Shown: positions 8,045 through 17,173 of the stretch, one piece after another
Layout of the letters: every line of letters begins with the position of its first letter
Position numbering within the stretch: the stretch's first letter is position 1
Origin: Sporosalibacterium faouarense
Lineage (GTDB): Bacteria > Bacillota > Clostridia > Tissierellales > VENL01
DNA length: 64,000 bases
Assembly: GCF_016765695.1 (NCBI RefSeq)
Contig: NZ_JAETGO010000048.1
Span: 62,001-126,000 of the forward strand
Reading direction: 5' to 3'
Position numbers and translations under genes: made by a program
The notes under the pieces: model-generated
The model's input: only the letters and a program-made list of their open reading frames with translations
What the model was told of the DNA's origin: nothing
Database searches by the model: none

Positions 8045-9325
8045 TTAATTCTCCGCTAAACTTTCTTTCTTTGCTTCTATTTTATCAATAATAAGTACGA
8101 AAGGCACATATAATAGAACACCAATTACAATATTAATTAAAGGTAATATAGCTCCCATTATAGATCCCCCTGTTGCCAAATATCCTCCAATTATAGGTGG
8201 TGTCGTCCAAGGAATCAGTGCAACAGTTCTTGGAACAATTCCAATAGCTGTAACTATAAAACTAAAGATGGTTAAAACTACTGGTGTTAATAAAAATGGT
8301 ATAAATAATACTGGATTTAAGACTATTGGAAATCCATAAATCATAGGCTCATTTATATTAAATAAACCAGGAGCAAATCCCATCTTTGCTAAGTCTCTCA
8401 TGTGCTTTCTTTTTGTGGCTATAAATATGGCAATCAATAAAGAAATAGTAGTCCCTGCTCCACCCATATAAACAAAAGCATCAAAGAATGGCTTTGTAAC
8501 TATATAAGGTAATGCTGTACTATTTGCAAGGGCTGTCATATTAGCATCTAAAGCTGGTAAATAAACAGCTTGCATTATTGGTTCTAATATATTAGAGCCG
8601 TGTAATCCAAAGAACCATAGAAAATGATTGATAAATGCAATAAAGATTGCTGACCAGATTGTATTTGCCATCTCAGTTAATGGTCCTTGTATCAAATCAT
8701 ATAGTGCAGCATGTATATTTACTATTCCAATTGCTACAGTGATTATTTTTATTACTGAAAATACCGATAATGTTATAATTCCAGGTAATAATGCTGCAAA
8801 AGATTTGCTTACTGCAGGCGGTACTCCTTCTGGCATTTTTATTACTAATCGTTTATTCCCCAATAACCTAACAAATATTTCTGTAGATATAATTGCTACC
8901 ATGATTGAAACAAGTAATCCCAATGCACCAGTCCAGTTATATGGTATAGCCCAAGCTTCTTCAGCGCTTTGAGTAATTACCATAAGACTTGCAAATCCTA
9001 TTATACCTGCTGCCAATGGATCAGAGTCATATGATTTAGCCAAATTATAACTAATAGAAAAAACAATAAACAGAGATAATACAGCAAAGGTTCCATTCCA
9101 CAGATTTCCACCAAAACTAGTCCATGAATCAGAGAAGATGGAGCTCATAAAATTCTGATAAGCATCTATAGGCAGATTATTGATTAATACAGCCATAGAT
9201 CCAACAATAATTAGTGGCATAATCGCTACAAATCCATCACGAATAGCTACTAGATGTCTCTGTGCACCTATTTTTGCTGCAATAGGTACAAAACGCTTTT
9301 CAAGAAAATCAAATATACTTCTCAT
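8045..9325 (-). CDS. PTS Lac/cellobiose-family IIC permease
   Basis: A 426-residue membrane permease with about ten hydrophobic helices. The N-terminus (FLEKRFVPIAAKIGAQRHL.AIRDGF) and the conserved NEPMIYGFPIVLNPVLFIPF segment (about residues 325-345) are typical of CelB/ChbC-type IIC proteins. It binds and moves the sugar while IIB phosphorylates it. The ribosome site GGGGGAA lies before the ATG. The IIC family covers cellobiose, chitobiose, lactose and related disaccharides, and sequence alone does not choose between them. The DUF871 hydrolase in the same operon favours an amino-sugar or muropeptide-type disaccharide. Confidence 0.9.
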   Translation of the reverse strand: MRSIFDFLEKRFVPIAAKIGAQRHLVAIRDGFVAIMPLIIVGSMAVLINNLPIDAYQNFMSSIFSDSWTSFGGNLWNGTFAVLSLFIVFSISYNLAKSYDSDPLAAGIIGFASLMVITQSAEEAWAIPYNWTGALGLLVSIMVAIISTEIFVRLLGNKRLVIKMPEGVPPAVSKSFAALLPGIITLSVFSVIKIITVAIGIVNIHAALYDLIQGPLTEMANTIWSAIFIAFINHFLWFFGLHGSNILEPIMQAVYLPALDANMTALANSTALPYIVTKPFFDAFVYMGGAGTTISLLIAIFIATKRKHMRDLAKMGFAPGLFNINEPMIYGFPIVLNPVLFIPFLLTPVVLTIFSFIVTAIGIVPRTVALIPWTTPPIIGGYLATGGSIMGAILPLINIVIGVLLYVPFVLIIDKIEAKKESLAEN

Positions 9326-9396
9326 AAAAAATTCCCCCTTATTTTTTATATAATTTCCATAGTTTTATGGAATTACATTTTAGAACTCTATATGTT

Positions 9397-9705
9397 CTAT
9401 TCCTCCATTAAACTTATTGCTTTATTCAGTACTGCCTCACCATTCATAGTTCCATACTCTATGCTATCGATAACATCTACTGGCACTTCTCTTAACTCAA
9501 ATGTTTTTTTCATTTTAGGTAATAAGTATCTTACTTGAGGCCCTAAAAGAACCACATTCACGTCATCTAAATGACTTTTTACTTCCGCCTCAGCTACAGC
9601 AAAAATCTTTAAATCCATATTTTCCTTTGTAGCCACAATATTCATTTTAGTTACCAATAAACTAGTTGACATTCCTGCTGAGCAAACTAACATAATAGTT
9701 CTCAT
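9397..9705 (-). CDS. PTS Lac/cellobiose-family IIB component
   Basis: A 102-residue IIB. The active cysteine is residue 8 in MLVCSAGMSTSLLV, the standard CxxGMSTS phosphate loop. It takes phosphate from IIA (7691-7999) and gives it to the sugar bound by IIC (8045-9325). GGGGGAAG precedes the start codon. Confidence 0.92.
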   Translation of the reverse strand: MRTIMLVCSAGMSTSLLVTKMNIVATKENMDLKIFAVAEAEVKSHLDDVNVVLLGPQVRYLLPKMKKTFELREVPVDVIDSIEYGTMNGEAVLNKAISLMEE

Positions 9706-9748
9706 TTTATCTGCTTCCCCCTTCAGTTACTAATAATAATGATTATTT

Positions 9749-10015
9749 TTAACAATTAACTAACTCATTCTTAAAAACCTGTTCTATTGCATCTAGTGCT
9801 TCTTCTTCATCTTGTCCATCTATAAGAACTTCTAGGTAATCACCCTTATTTGCCCCAATACTTAATATACCAATTAAACTTTTTGCATTAATTAAATTTT
9901 CGTTTTTTCTGAGCTTAATATCAGATTTGAAACTTTTTGCCGTTTCTACTATTAAACTAGCAGGCCTCGCATGCAATCCAATTCTACTAGTAACTATAAC
10001 TTTAATCCTTTTCAC
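9749..10015 (-). CDS. HPr-family phosphocarrier protein dedicated to the Lac-type PTS operon
   Basis: An 88-residue HPr-like protein. The phosphorylated histidine is in RIGLHARPAS and the regulatory serine region (NAKSLIGILS) is also kept. It starts with GTG; GAGGAG lies ten bases upstream. It is the first gene after the sigma54 promoter and is separate from the general ptsH-like gene at 15084-15347, from which it differs a good deal. It probably supplies this PTS and may report its flux to the LevR-type activator. Confidence 0.88.
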   Translation of the reverse strand: MKRIKVIVTSRIGLHARPASLIVETAKSFKSDIKLRKNENLINAKSLIGILSIGANKGDYLEVLIDGQDEEEALDAIEQVFKNELVNC

Positions 10016-10046
10016 ACCCCTATCACTCCTCTCTTTTACAATAATA

Positions 10047-10065
10047 TTTGCATAAATGATGCCAA
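10047..10065 (-). promoter_or_regulatory. Sigma54 (-24/-12) promoter of the Lac-type PTS operon
   Basis: The minus strand reads TTGGCATCATTTATGCAAA. The invariant GG (-24) and GC (-12) are separated by exactly ten bases, as sigma54 requires. It lies about 30 nt before the HPr start codon, and the neighbouring gene encodes a sigma54 activator of the LevR type. Confidence 0.88.
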
Positions 10066-10251
10066 CTTTTTATTTGTCCAAATCTTCCAAAATACTTATA
10101 AAGATTATTTTTCATAAATCAAATATATCCTTCCAAGATTTTATGATTTTTTAGTATGTAATTTCCTCATTTTATTGTTTTTAACCTAAAACCACATAGC
10201 TTTAAATATGCAAATATTAATAATTCTTTTCTTGCAAAATTATTTTCAAAT
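10066..10251. promoter_or_regulatory. Likely activator-binding region upstream of the sigma54 promoter
   Basis: About 190 bp between the levR-type terminator and the sigma54 promoter, the usual place for enhancer sites. An imperfect inverted repeat with arms AATAATT and AATTATT near 10218-10245 is a candidate site. Bases 10109-10175 also look like a decayed copy of the dispersed repeat found at 20734, 25634 and elsewhere. Confidence 0.35.
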
Positions 10252-10294
10252 AAAAAAATAGCGTGTAAGATATTCCAAGAAAACTTACACACTA
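10252..10294 (-). terminator. Intrinsic terminator of the LevR-type activator gene
   Basis: TAGTGTGTAAG and CTTACACGCTA arms (one G-T pair) with a 14-nt loop, followed on the minus strand by ATTTTTTTATTT. It lies about 30 nt past the activator stop codon. The TAGTGTGTAA arm is also present as a direct repeat just upstream. Confidence 0.8.
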
Positions 10295-10325
10295 CTCCTT
10301 GCACTATTTTACACACTAATTCACA

Positions 10326-13028
10326 CTATTCTATTTCTCTATTACTATTAAATAATAATAGTTTAGATATATATGCTATTTCATCGTCTCCTATATTAAT
10401 TTTATAATTAACCTCTAGGGGCTTAATACTCTTCTTAACAATATTCATTTCATAATTGTATTTATCCCTGTACAAAACTAAATCCTCAAAAGGTTTAGTT
10501 TTTTCTCCATTAGCCAGCTTATCCACCAGAAAGCTTATGTGTATAGCCACTCCCATCTTTACATCCATTTCTAAAGATATATCTAGATTTTCTTCTAAAT
10601 CCTTAATTATATATTTTACATCCTCCACTATTTTTTCGCCATCAACTGTGGACGTATGCTCTCTTAAGGACTTACCCACTTTAAGAAATAATTCTTCCTC
10701 ATCTATTAGTTTATTTATTTTGTCAATACCGCTATTATTAAAAATATCAATTGCTGAAATAAAAGGAATCCCTCTTAAAGACACATTAATCGTTCCTACA
10801 ACAGCTATAATATTATAGTGCTCTTTATGTCTTTCAACTATCTCTAAAAACTTTTTCTGCTCTAAGATATCTAGAGCTTTTATGTCTATATTTCTCCTAC
10901 CGTTTATTTTTTCTTTAATTATATCTTTTAACTTTACTGAAGCTCCTTCACCTGTAAAACATACTGTAATTATTAATCTTTTCTTATCAGATATTTCTTT
11001 AGTCCTCCTTAACTCATCTAGCATCCTTATTCCCTTGCAAGAGTTATAAATTTCAGTAATCCCATGTCCCATGACTGCTTTCCTAGCAGCATCTATTACA
11101 ATTGCAGTGCTAACCATATCAATTGTCTTTATCATAATGCCTGTATCCTCTGATATCATATCTCCAAAATTAGTTAAAGAACCCATATCTACTAAAAGTA
11201 GCACACCATTTTCATTATTGATACTTTTTATTTTCTCTTTAGTTATTTCATACATCTCTTCTGGTTTTGTATTTAATGACATATCTAAACCAATAACATC
11301 ATCAATTGATAAAAGGTTATTTGCCACTTCTGCCATACTTGTAGCTGTACTGTTTCCATGCATAATTACTATTATTCTAACTTTCTTCCCCTCTAACACT
11401 TCTGGTTTATAAGATGTAGAAATTAAAAACATAGCTAAATACCCAATTTCATCTACTGGTGTTTCTATCTGTAGCTTTTCATCTATAGTTTTAGCCAACT
11501 GCATTGATAAAAGGAATTCCTTTTCATAGTTTATTCGAATAGAGTTTAACTTTGGATTATATATTTTGTTTCCTTTTTTTATTCTTTCTATAGTCCTTGA
11601 TAAGTGAAGAGATAAAGCTAGAAATATCTTATCATCATATTTTCTAGATAGTCTTTTCTCTGCTACAGCTAATATTTCTTCCACCAAGTCTATAACCTGT
11701 GAGCTAACTACACTTAATAATTCTTCTTTACTAACCTTTTTTGAAAGTTTTCCTATATATTTATGGAAATAACTCTCAATATCTATATTTAAAATTTCAT
11801 TTACTTCTTTCTCATTCATTCCTACTTTTTGCAAAGATTCAAATTTCCTTTCAATAATACTATAAAAATCTTCCTCTTCTTTTAAGTTCTGACTAATAAT
11901 ATTTTTGCGATTTTCTTTATGATAGTACTTTAGCACATCTCCCTTATCCTTCAATAATTCCTCGATTTTTTCCCTGCTATCTTTAATTTGCATTAGTCCT
12001 TTCTTCACATGCTGAGGAACATCAGAAACTGTAATTAGTATATAATCTTCTTTTCTAGACTTAAAATTTACAAAAGCTTTAGCACATGCTAATTGGATAT
12101 CGCTCTTTAATTGACCAATGTTATTAGGACAGTCATATAATAGATACGATATCAATGAGTTTTTATTAATGTAAATGCTTCTCCCTACTCTTTTTGATTC
12201 TTCTTTAATAAAATCCTCAATCAAATAATATCGTTCAACTAAACTTCTCTCCTTCAAAGAAGGTAATGTTATTGTCATGGCTATTCTTCTAGTAAATGTC
12301 TTTAGAAGGTGGGAATCTGGATCTTCAGTAGTTGCAGCTATTATTTGTACTTTAACCCTAGTCAATTTTTCAGTTTCTCCAAGGGGTCTAAAATATCCCT
12401 TATCTATATAAGTAAATAACATTTCTTGTCCTTGAGGAGACAATCTATGGACTTCATCAAGAAAAAAAATACCTCCATCAGATTTTTTTAATAGCCCTGT
12501 CTTGTCCCTTTCGGCTCCAGTATATGCTCCTTTTTTCACTCCAAATATTTGACTGATTACTAGTTGAGGATTATCTGCATAATCAGCACAGTTAAATCTT
12601 ATAAATGGTCCTTGCCTACTAATAACCTGTGATTCAATAGCAAACCTATACATACATTCAGCAAACATAGATTTACCAGTACCTGTTTCTCCCAAAATTA
12701 AAGTATGTAATCCCCGAGGTGGATATAATATAGCTGCTTTAGCCTTCTGTATAGGAATCGACAGACTATGATTAGACCCAACTAAACTATCTAATCTATT
12801 ATTATCTTGATTATCAATATTTGATTTAGTATTTTCTTTAGACTTAAACAGTACAGGTCTACCTTCTATTTTTTCTATTTTTTCTTCTTTGTGTAATTGA
12901 TTTAAATATCTACTTATATTTGTCCTATCATTTTCAAGGTAACTACTTAATTCTAAAGTTGAAATTCCTTTGTCATTTCTCTTTTCTAATAATATTAGAG
13001 TTTCATACACCTTATCAATCATCTTCAT
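10326..13028 (-). CDS. LevR-type sigma54 activator with PTS regulation domains
   Basis: A 900-residue regulator. An N-terminal helix-turn-helix (residues 1-60) is followed by an AAA+ sigma54-activating domain (about 78-320) with Walker A GETGTGKSMF, the sigma54-contact loop GAYTGA and Walker B FFLDEV. The C-terminal half carries a PRD (ALSLHLSRTIERI), a mannose-type IIA domain with its histidine (VIMHGNSTATSMAEV), a IIB-like segment (ITVCFTGEGAS) and a second PRD (AIHISFLVDKLANG). Phosphorylation by HPr and by the cognate IIB should switch its activity with sugar supply. It lies directly upstream of the operon with the sigma54 promoter, its obvious target. The start has GGGGG seven bases upstream. 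The gene rpoN is not in the window. Confidence 0.93.
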   Translation of the reverse strand: MKMIDKVYETLILLEKRNDKGISTLELSSYLENDRTNISRYLNQLHKEEKIEKIEGRPVLFKSKENTKSNIDNQDNNRLDSLVGSNHSLSIPIQKAKAAILYPPRGLHTLILGETGTGKSMFAECMYRFAIESQVISRQGPFIRFNCADYADNPQLVISQIFGVKKGAYTGAERDKTGLLKKSDGGIFFLDEVHRLSPQGQEMLFTYIDKGYFRPLGETEKLTRVKVQIIAATTEDPDSHLLKTFTRRIAMTITLPSLKERSLVERYYLIEDFIKEESKRVGRSIYINKNSLISYLLYDCPNNIGQLKSDIQLACAKAFVNFKSRKEDYILITVSDVPQHVKKGLMQIKDSREKIEELLKDKGDVLKYYHKENRKNIISQNLKEEEDFYSIIERKFESLQKVGMNEKEVNEILNIDIESYFHKYIGKLSKKVSKEELLSVVSSQVIDLVEEILAVAEKRLSRKYDDKIFLALSLHLSRTIERIKKGNKIYNPKLNSIRINYEKEFLLSMQLAKTIDEKLQIETPVDEIGYLAMFLISTSYKPEVLEGKKVRIIVIMHGNSTATSMAEVANNLLSIDDVIGLDMSLNTKPEEMYEITKEKIKSINNENGVLLLVDMGSLTNFGDMISEDTGIMIKTIDMVSTAIVIDAARKAVMGHGITEIYNSCKGIRMLDELRRTKEISDKKRLIITVCFTGEGASVKLKDIIKEKINGRRNIDIKALDILEQKKFLEIVERHKEHYNIIAVVGTINVSLRGIPFISAIDIFNNSGIDKINKLIDEEELFLKVGKSLREHTSTVDGEKIVEDVKYIIKDLEENLDISLEMDVKMGVAIHISFLVDKLANGEKTKPFEDLVLYRDKYNYEMNIVKKSIKPLEVNYKINIGDDEIAYISKLLLFNSNREIE

Positions 13029-13279
13029 AGTTATGCCCCCAGTTACACATACATCATAATTTTTAAGTATAAGTTTAAAATAATAATGACTACCTTCAGT
13101 TAGCCTTTATTATTTACGTTATAATTATATTAAGCTATGGATTAATTTAGTGGTAATTATATGCTATTATACTAATATATTCTATGTTAAATGCAATTAC
13201 CCTTTATAATTTGTCTCTTAAATATAACTGCTATTAGTAATACTAAGCTTATCAATCTGATAGCAATGCTTCCTTTGAA
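13029..13279. other. Intergenic stretch upstream of the LevR-type gene
   Basis: No gene seen. AT-rich DNA that must hold the activator promoter (a TATAAT-like box occurs near 13110-13130 on the minus strand) but has no clear -35 partner. Confidence 0.3.
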
Positions 13280-13333
13280 AACAAAAAACCCTTTATTGTT
13301 GACTTCTTTAAAGAAGTCAACAATAAAGGGTTT
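13280..13333 (-). terminator. Intrinsic terminator after ptsI
   Basis: A perfect 48-nt palindrome (24-base arms, centre GACTTCTTTAAAGAAGTC) with T's on the minus strand lies about 25 nt past the ptsI stop codon. Confidence 0.9.
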
Positions 13334-13358
13334 AATAACAGTAAACTATTAGGTTTAT

Positions 13359-15071
13359 TTATATCTCAATATCTATATTTTCATCAATAAATTTCTCAAC
13401 ATCTTCAGCTGTAGGTAGGTTAATTACCTTTTCAGCCATTTCTTCCATCTCTTTTTTAGATAGATTCTTTATTATCCATCTTGACTTAAGTATTGATATA
13501 GGACTCATACTAAATTCATCAAGCCCTAACCCTATTAAAATTGGTATCAACTTAGGGTCTCCTGCAACTTCTCCACACATTCCAACCCAAATGCCTTCTT
13601 TGTGTCCATTATCTATAACCATTTTTACTAATCTTAATAATGCTGGATGGAATTGATTATATAGATAGGAGATTTTTCTATTTCCTCTATCTACAGCAGT
13701 AGTGTATTGAATTAAATCATTAGTACCAATACTAAAGAAATCTACTTCTTTAGCAAATAAGTCCGACATTACTGCAACAGCAGGTATCTCCACCATTATA
13801 CCTACCTCTATCTCTTCGTTAAACTTAATATTTTCTTTTCTTAAGTCTTCTTTAATTTCCTCTAATACAGCTTTTGCCTGTCTAACCTCTTCTATACTTG
13901 ATATCATAGGGAACATTATTTTAATATTTCCATAAGCACTAGCTCTAAGTAATGCTCTAAGCTGTGTTTTAAAAATATCAGTTCTATCTAAACACAATCT
14001 TATAGCTCTATATCCTAAGAAAGGGTTCATTTCCTTTGGTAGATCAAGATACGAAAGTTCCTTATCTCCACCAATATCCAATGTACGGATTACTATAGGT
14101 TTATCCTTAAGCTTTTCAGCTACCTTTTTATAAGCCTCAAATTGCTCTTCTTCAGTAGGTAACCTATCTCTATCCATATAAAGGAATTCTGTCCTATAAA
14201 GACCTACACCTTCACCATCATTTTTAATTACACCCTTTACATCCCTTGGTGTACCTATATTAGCAACTAACTCAACCTCAACACCATCTTTTGTAATACT
14301 TTTTTCGCCCTTCAATTCATTTAATCTATTTTTTAACTTTATATATTCAGCTTGTTTATTCTTATATTCTTCAATTACATCATCTTCTGGGTTTAAAACA
14401 ACTGTTCCTTCATCTCCATCAAAAACTATATAGTCACCATTATTAGCTAACTCAGTAATATCTTCTACCCCTACAACTGCTGGTATTTCCAATGTTCGTG
14501 CCATTATAGCAGAGTGGGCAGTTTTACCACCTATTTCTGTTATAAAACCTAATACCTTTTCTTTATCCATTTGAGCAGTATCTGAAGGTGTTAAATCTTC
14601 AGCTATTATAATAATTTCTTCATCTAAGCTTGAAAAATCTGTGCTTTCTATCCCAAGAAGAATTCTAGTAACTCTTGTTGTTACATCTTTAATGTCAGCT
14701 GCTCTTTCTCTCATGTATTCATTATCCATGTTTTTAAATAGTTCAACAAATGTGTCAGTTACTTCCTTAAGAGCATATTCTGCATTGAAACTTTCATTAG
14801 AAATTTTTTCTTCTACCTGTCCAAAAAATTCAGGATCCTCTAGTATCATTCCATGGGCTTCAAATATTTGAGCTTCTTTCTTACCCATTGTTTTTAATGT
14901 ACGGTCATATAAATTTTTAATTTGTTCTTTACATGTTTCTCTTGCTTCCTTTAATCTTTGTATTTCTTGTCCTGAGTCTGATATAGCTAGCTTTTCTATC
15001 TTTATTTCAGGCTCTTTTTTTATTAATACTTTACCTATTGCTATACCAGGTGAAGCTCCTATTCCTTTCAT
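13359..15071 (-). CDS. ptsI: PTS enzyme I (phosphoenolpyruvate-protein phosphotransferase)
   Basis: A 570-residue enzyme of normal length. The phosphorylated histidine is in [21 protein letters not shown] (about residue 188). The PEP-binding C-terminal barrel shows [11 protein letters not shown]-like [35 protein letters not shown] and the late cysteine motif [10 protein letters not shown]. It transfers phosphate from PEP to HPr. It follows the HPr gene by 12 nt, in the same unit. A terminator follows, so it is the last gene. Confidence 0.97.
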   Translation of the reverse strand: MKGIGASPGIAIGKVLIKKEPEIKIEKLAISDSGQEIQRLKEARETCKEQIKNLYDRTLKTMGKKEAQIFEAHGMILEDPEFFGQVEEKISNESFNAEYALKEVTDTFVELFKNMDNEYMRERAADIKDVTTRVTRILLGIESTDFSSLDEEIIIIAEDLTPSDTAQMDKEKVLGFITEIGGKTAHSAIMARTLEIPAVVGVEDITELANNGDYIVFDGDEGTVVLNPEDDVIEEYKNKQAEYIKLKNRLNELKGEKSITKDGVEVELVANIGTPRDVKGVIKNDGEGVGLYRTEFLYMDRDRLPTEEEQFEAYKKVAEKLKDKPIVIRTLDIGGDKELSYLDLPKEMNPFLGYRAIRLCLDRTDIFKTQLRALLRASAYGNIKIMFPMISSIEEVRQAKAVLEEIKEDLRKENIKFNEEIEVGIMVEIPAVAVMSDLFAKEVDFFSIGTNDLIQYTTAVDRGNRKISYLYNQFHPALLRLVKMVIDNGHKEGIWVGMCGEVAGDPKLIPILIGLGLDEFSMSPISILKSRWIIKNLSKKEMEEMAEKVINLPTAEDVEKFIDENIDIEI

Positions 15072-15083
15072 ATACCTACACTC

Positions 15084-15347
15084 CTATTCACCAAAATTAT
15101 TCTCGATTAGGGACTTTAATGCTTCAACCGCTTCTTTTTCATCTTCTCCATCAGCTTGTAATATTATCTTATCTCCTTTACCTGCTCCCATGCTTAAGAT
15201 TCCCATAATACTCTTTCCATTATAAGTCTTTTCGTCCTTTATTACAAATATTTCAGAGCTATATCCCGATGCCTCTTTTACAAAAACACTTGCTGGTCTT
15301 GCATGTAAACCTGTTTCATTTTTCAGTTCCACTTCAACCTTATACAT
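15084..15347 (-). CDS. ptsH: HPr phosphocarrier protein
   Basis: An 87-residue HPr with the active histidine in TGLHARPASVF (residue 15) and the regulatory serine in GKSIMGILS (about 46), so it can serve both phosphate relay and HPr kinase-dependent catabolite control. AAGGAGGT precedes the start. It is paired with ptsI. It is more canonical than the HPr at 9749-10015 and is the likely general HPr, although a further copy elsewhere in the genome is possible. Confidence 0.93.
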   Translation of the reverse strand: MYKVEVELKNETGLHARPASVFVKEASGYSSEIFVIKDEKTYNGKSIMGILSMGAGKGDKIILQADGEDEKEAVEALKSLIENNFGE

Positions 15348-15427
15348 TGTACTACCTCCTTGTAAAGTTATTTAAATTATAATATTATTATGCCTTGGGT
15401 TTTATATTTTCTTTCATAAATCTTTGG

Positions 15428-15459
15428 AAAAAGCATATAGCCAGTTTTAACTGGCTATA
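15428..15459 (-). terminator. Intrinsic terminator after the fructose-like PTS IIB gene
   Basis: Arms TATAGCCAGTT and AACTGGCTATA with a 2-nt centre, then GCTTTTT on the minus strand. It separates the fructose-like PTS operon from ptsH-ptsI. Confidence 0.8.
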
Positions 15460-15486
15460 CACTAATTACATGTTTATAAAAACTAC

Positions 15487-15801
15487 TTATTTTGATTCTA
15501 TATGGGCTTGAACTTTTTTTAATATAGGTACTGCTTTCTTAATCGCATCTCCTACACCAACCTTAACAACAGGCTTACCTTTAAATCTTTCAACTTTCTT
15601 TATACCCATATCTTTGGTTATAATAACTGCATCCGCAGACTCAACATCTTGCTTAGTTAATTCATTTTCAAGGCCAATTGAACCTTGAGTTTCAACCTTG
15701 ATTTCAATTCCTAATTCTTTTGCTGCCTTCTCTAAAGCTTCTGCTGCCATATAAGTATGAGCAACTCCAGAAGGACAAGCAGTAACTGCAACTATTTTCA
15801 T
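15487..15801 (-). CDS. PTS fructose-family IIB component (stand-alone)
   Basis: A 104-residue IIB of the fructose family with the cysteine loop ITACPSG-type VTACPSGVAHTYMAAEAL (Cys 9). It is a separate gene, not fused to IIA or IIC as in FruA. Stand-alone IIB and IIC proteins of this kind include E. coli FrwB and FrwC. It is the last gene of the operon regulator, IIA, aldolase, IIC, IIB. Confidence 0.92.
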   Translation of the reverse strand: MKIVAVTACPSGVAHTYMAAEALEKAAKELGIEIKVETQGSIGLENELTKQDVESADAVIITKDMGIKKVERFKGKPVVKVGVGDAIKKAVPILKKVQAHIESK

Positions 15802-15856
15802 GTAATCACCTCAAATTTGTTTTATTATATATTGTATGCTTGTTTCTGATGTTTAA

Positions 15857-16912
15857 TTATTCAAAACTAATATCTAATTCATCAAGATCTTCTGAATCAT
15901 CTACTAATGTTTCTTCTACTGGTTTCTTTAATAGATTAACCATAACTGCAGTAATAACAACACCAACTACAGTAGCTACTATATAACCCAATACATTATC
16001 TACTACAGGTAGTACTATCCATCCACCCCAAGGTGCATTATTTCCTACATTTAGTAACATAGCTGTTACTGAACCTGCTGCGGAACCTACCACTAATGAA
16101 GGAATAACTCTAATCGGGTCAGCTGCAGCAAAAGGTATAGCTCCTTCAGTGATTCCTATAAGTCCCATAATAATTGCTGCTTTTCCACTTTCTCTTTCTT
16201 CAACAGTATATTTCTTTGGAGCTAAGAATGTTGCTAATGCTAATCCTAATGGAGGCACACAAATAGCTACCCCTATAGGTCCCATAACTGTTATAATACC
16301 TTCACCAATAAGTGCAACACCAAATCCATATGCAACTTTGTTTACTGGTCCACCCATATCAAAGGCTATCATCGCACCAAGAATAAGTCCTAATATAACT
16401 TTATTACCCGTTCCCATTCCTTTTAACCATTCTGTCATAGCTTCCATCATTCCTGCAATTGGTGTACCTATAATCCATACCATTAATCCACCCACGATTA
16501 AGGTACCAACTAAAGGAATAATAAATATAGGCATTACTGATCTCATAACATTAGGTACTTTAATTTTCTTTAAATAAAATACTACAATACCTGCTAATAA
16601 ACCTGCAATAATTCCACCTAAGAAACCTGCTCCAATTTGACTAGCTAAATATCCACCAATAGCACCTGGTGCTATACCTGGTCTATCTGCCATTGAGAAC
16701 GCAATAAATCCAGCCATTATAGGAACGAATAGTGACATACCGCCAATACCAATATCCCAAATATCTTTAAGTATTCCACCTTCAGGTACCGATGGTGTAC
16801 CTGATAACATAACTGATAGGGCAAGTAATACACCACCAGCTACTACAAATGGTATCATATAAGAAACTCCAGTCATTAAATGCTTACGTGTGTCTTTTAA
16901 AAGTTCTAACAT
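15857..16912 (-). CDS. PTS fructose-family IIC permease (stand-alone)
   Basis: A 351-residue membrane protein with about nine helices. It opens with RKHLMTGVSYMIPFVVAGG and carries the family segments FDMGGPVNK and GITEGAIPFAA. It has no fused IIA or IIB. The substrate could be fructose or a fructose-like polyol or anhydrohexitol, as in the Frw and Frv systems. AAAGGGGG precedes the start. Confidence 0.92.
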   Translation of the reverse strand: MLELLKDTRKHLMTGVSYMIPFVVAGGVLLALSVMLSGTPSVPEGGILKDIWDIGIGGMSLFVPIMAGFIAFSMADRPGIAPGAIGGYLASQIGAGFLGGIIAGLLAGIVVFYLKKIKVPNVMRSVMPIFIIPLVGTLIVGGLMVWIIGTPIAGMMEAMTEWLKGMGTGNKVILGLILGAMIAFDMGGPVNKVAYGFGVALIGEGIITVMGPIGVAICVPPLGLALATFLAPKKYTVEERESGKAAIIMGLIGITEGAIPFAAADPIRVIPSLVVGSAAGSVTAMLLNVGNNAPWGGWIVLPVVDNVLGYIVATVVGVVITAVMVNLLKKPVEETLVDDSEDLDELDISFE

Positions 16913-17002
16913 TACATTTCCCCCTTTAATTTAGTATAATCTTATTGATAATATCCTTGATGCAAAATACTTCTGTTAAAACTAAATGATACTAAATGAA
17001 AG

Positions 17003-17023
17003 CTATTTCTTTTTCCTATCCAT
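17003..17023 (-). CDS. Possible leader mini-ORF of six codons before the IIC gene
   Basis: A very strong ribosome site (AAAGGAGGTGAGAG) is followed by ATG and only six codons (MDRKKK) before TAG. It lies in the 261-nt gap between the aldolase gene and the IIC gene. Such a good site with so short a frame suggests a translated leader or the remnant of a gene start. No terminator or riboswitch fold is obvious around it. Confidence 0.3.
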   Translation of the reverse strand: MDRKKK

Positions 17024-17173
17024 CTCTCACCTCCTTTAGTAGTTCTTTTTTTATACCCAGGTTCATATTTAAACATTCCTTTATTTGCATATATTTACAT
17101 AACACTTATAAAAAATTACATTTTCCATACAAAATAGTCGTGATTATACTTATTGTATATTCTATAAAATATC

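Noticed and set aside
16149-16577. Plus-strand open frame of 142 codons inside the IIC gene
   Set aside because: It is a shadow of a strongly coding minus-strand gene, with low-complexity Ile/Pro-rich content and no ribosome site.
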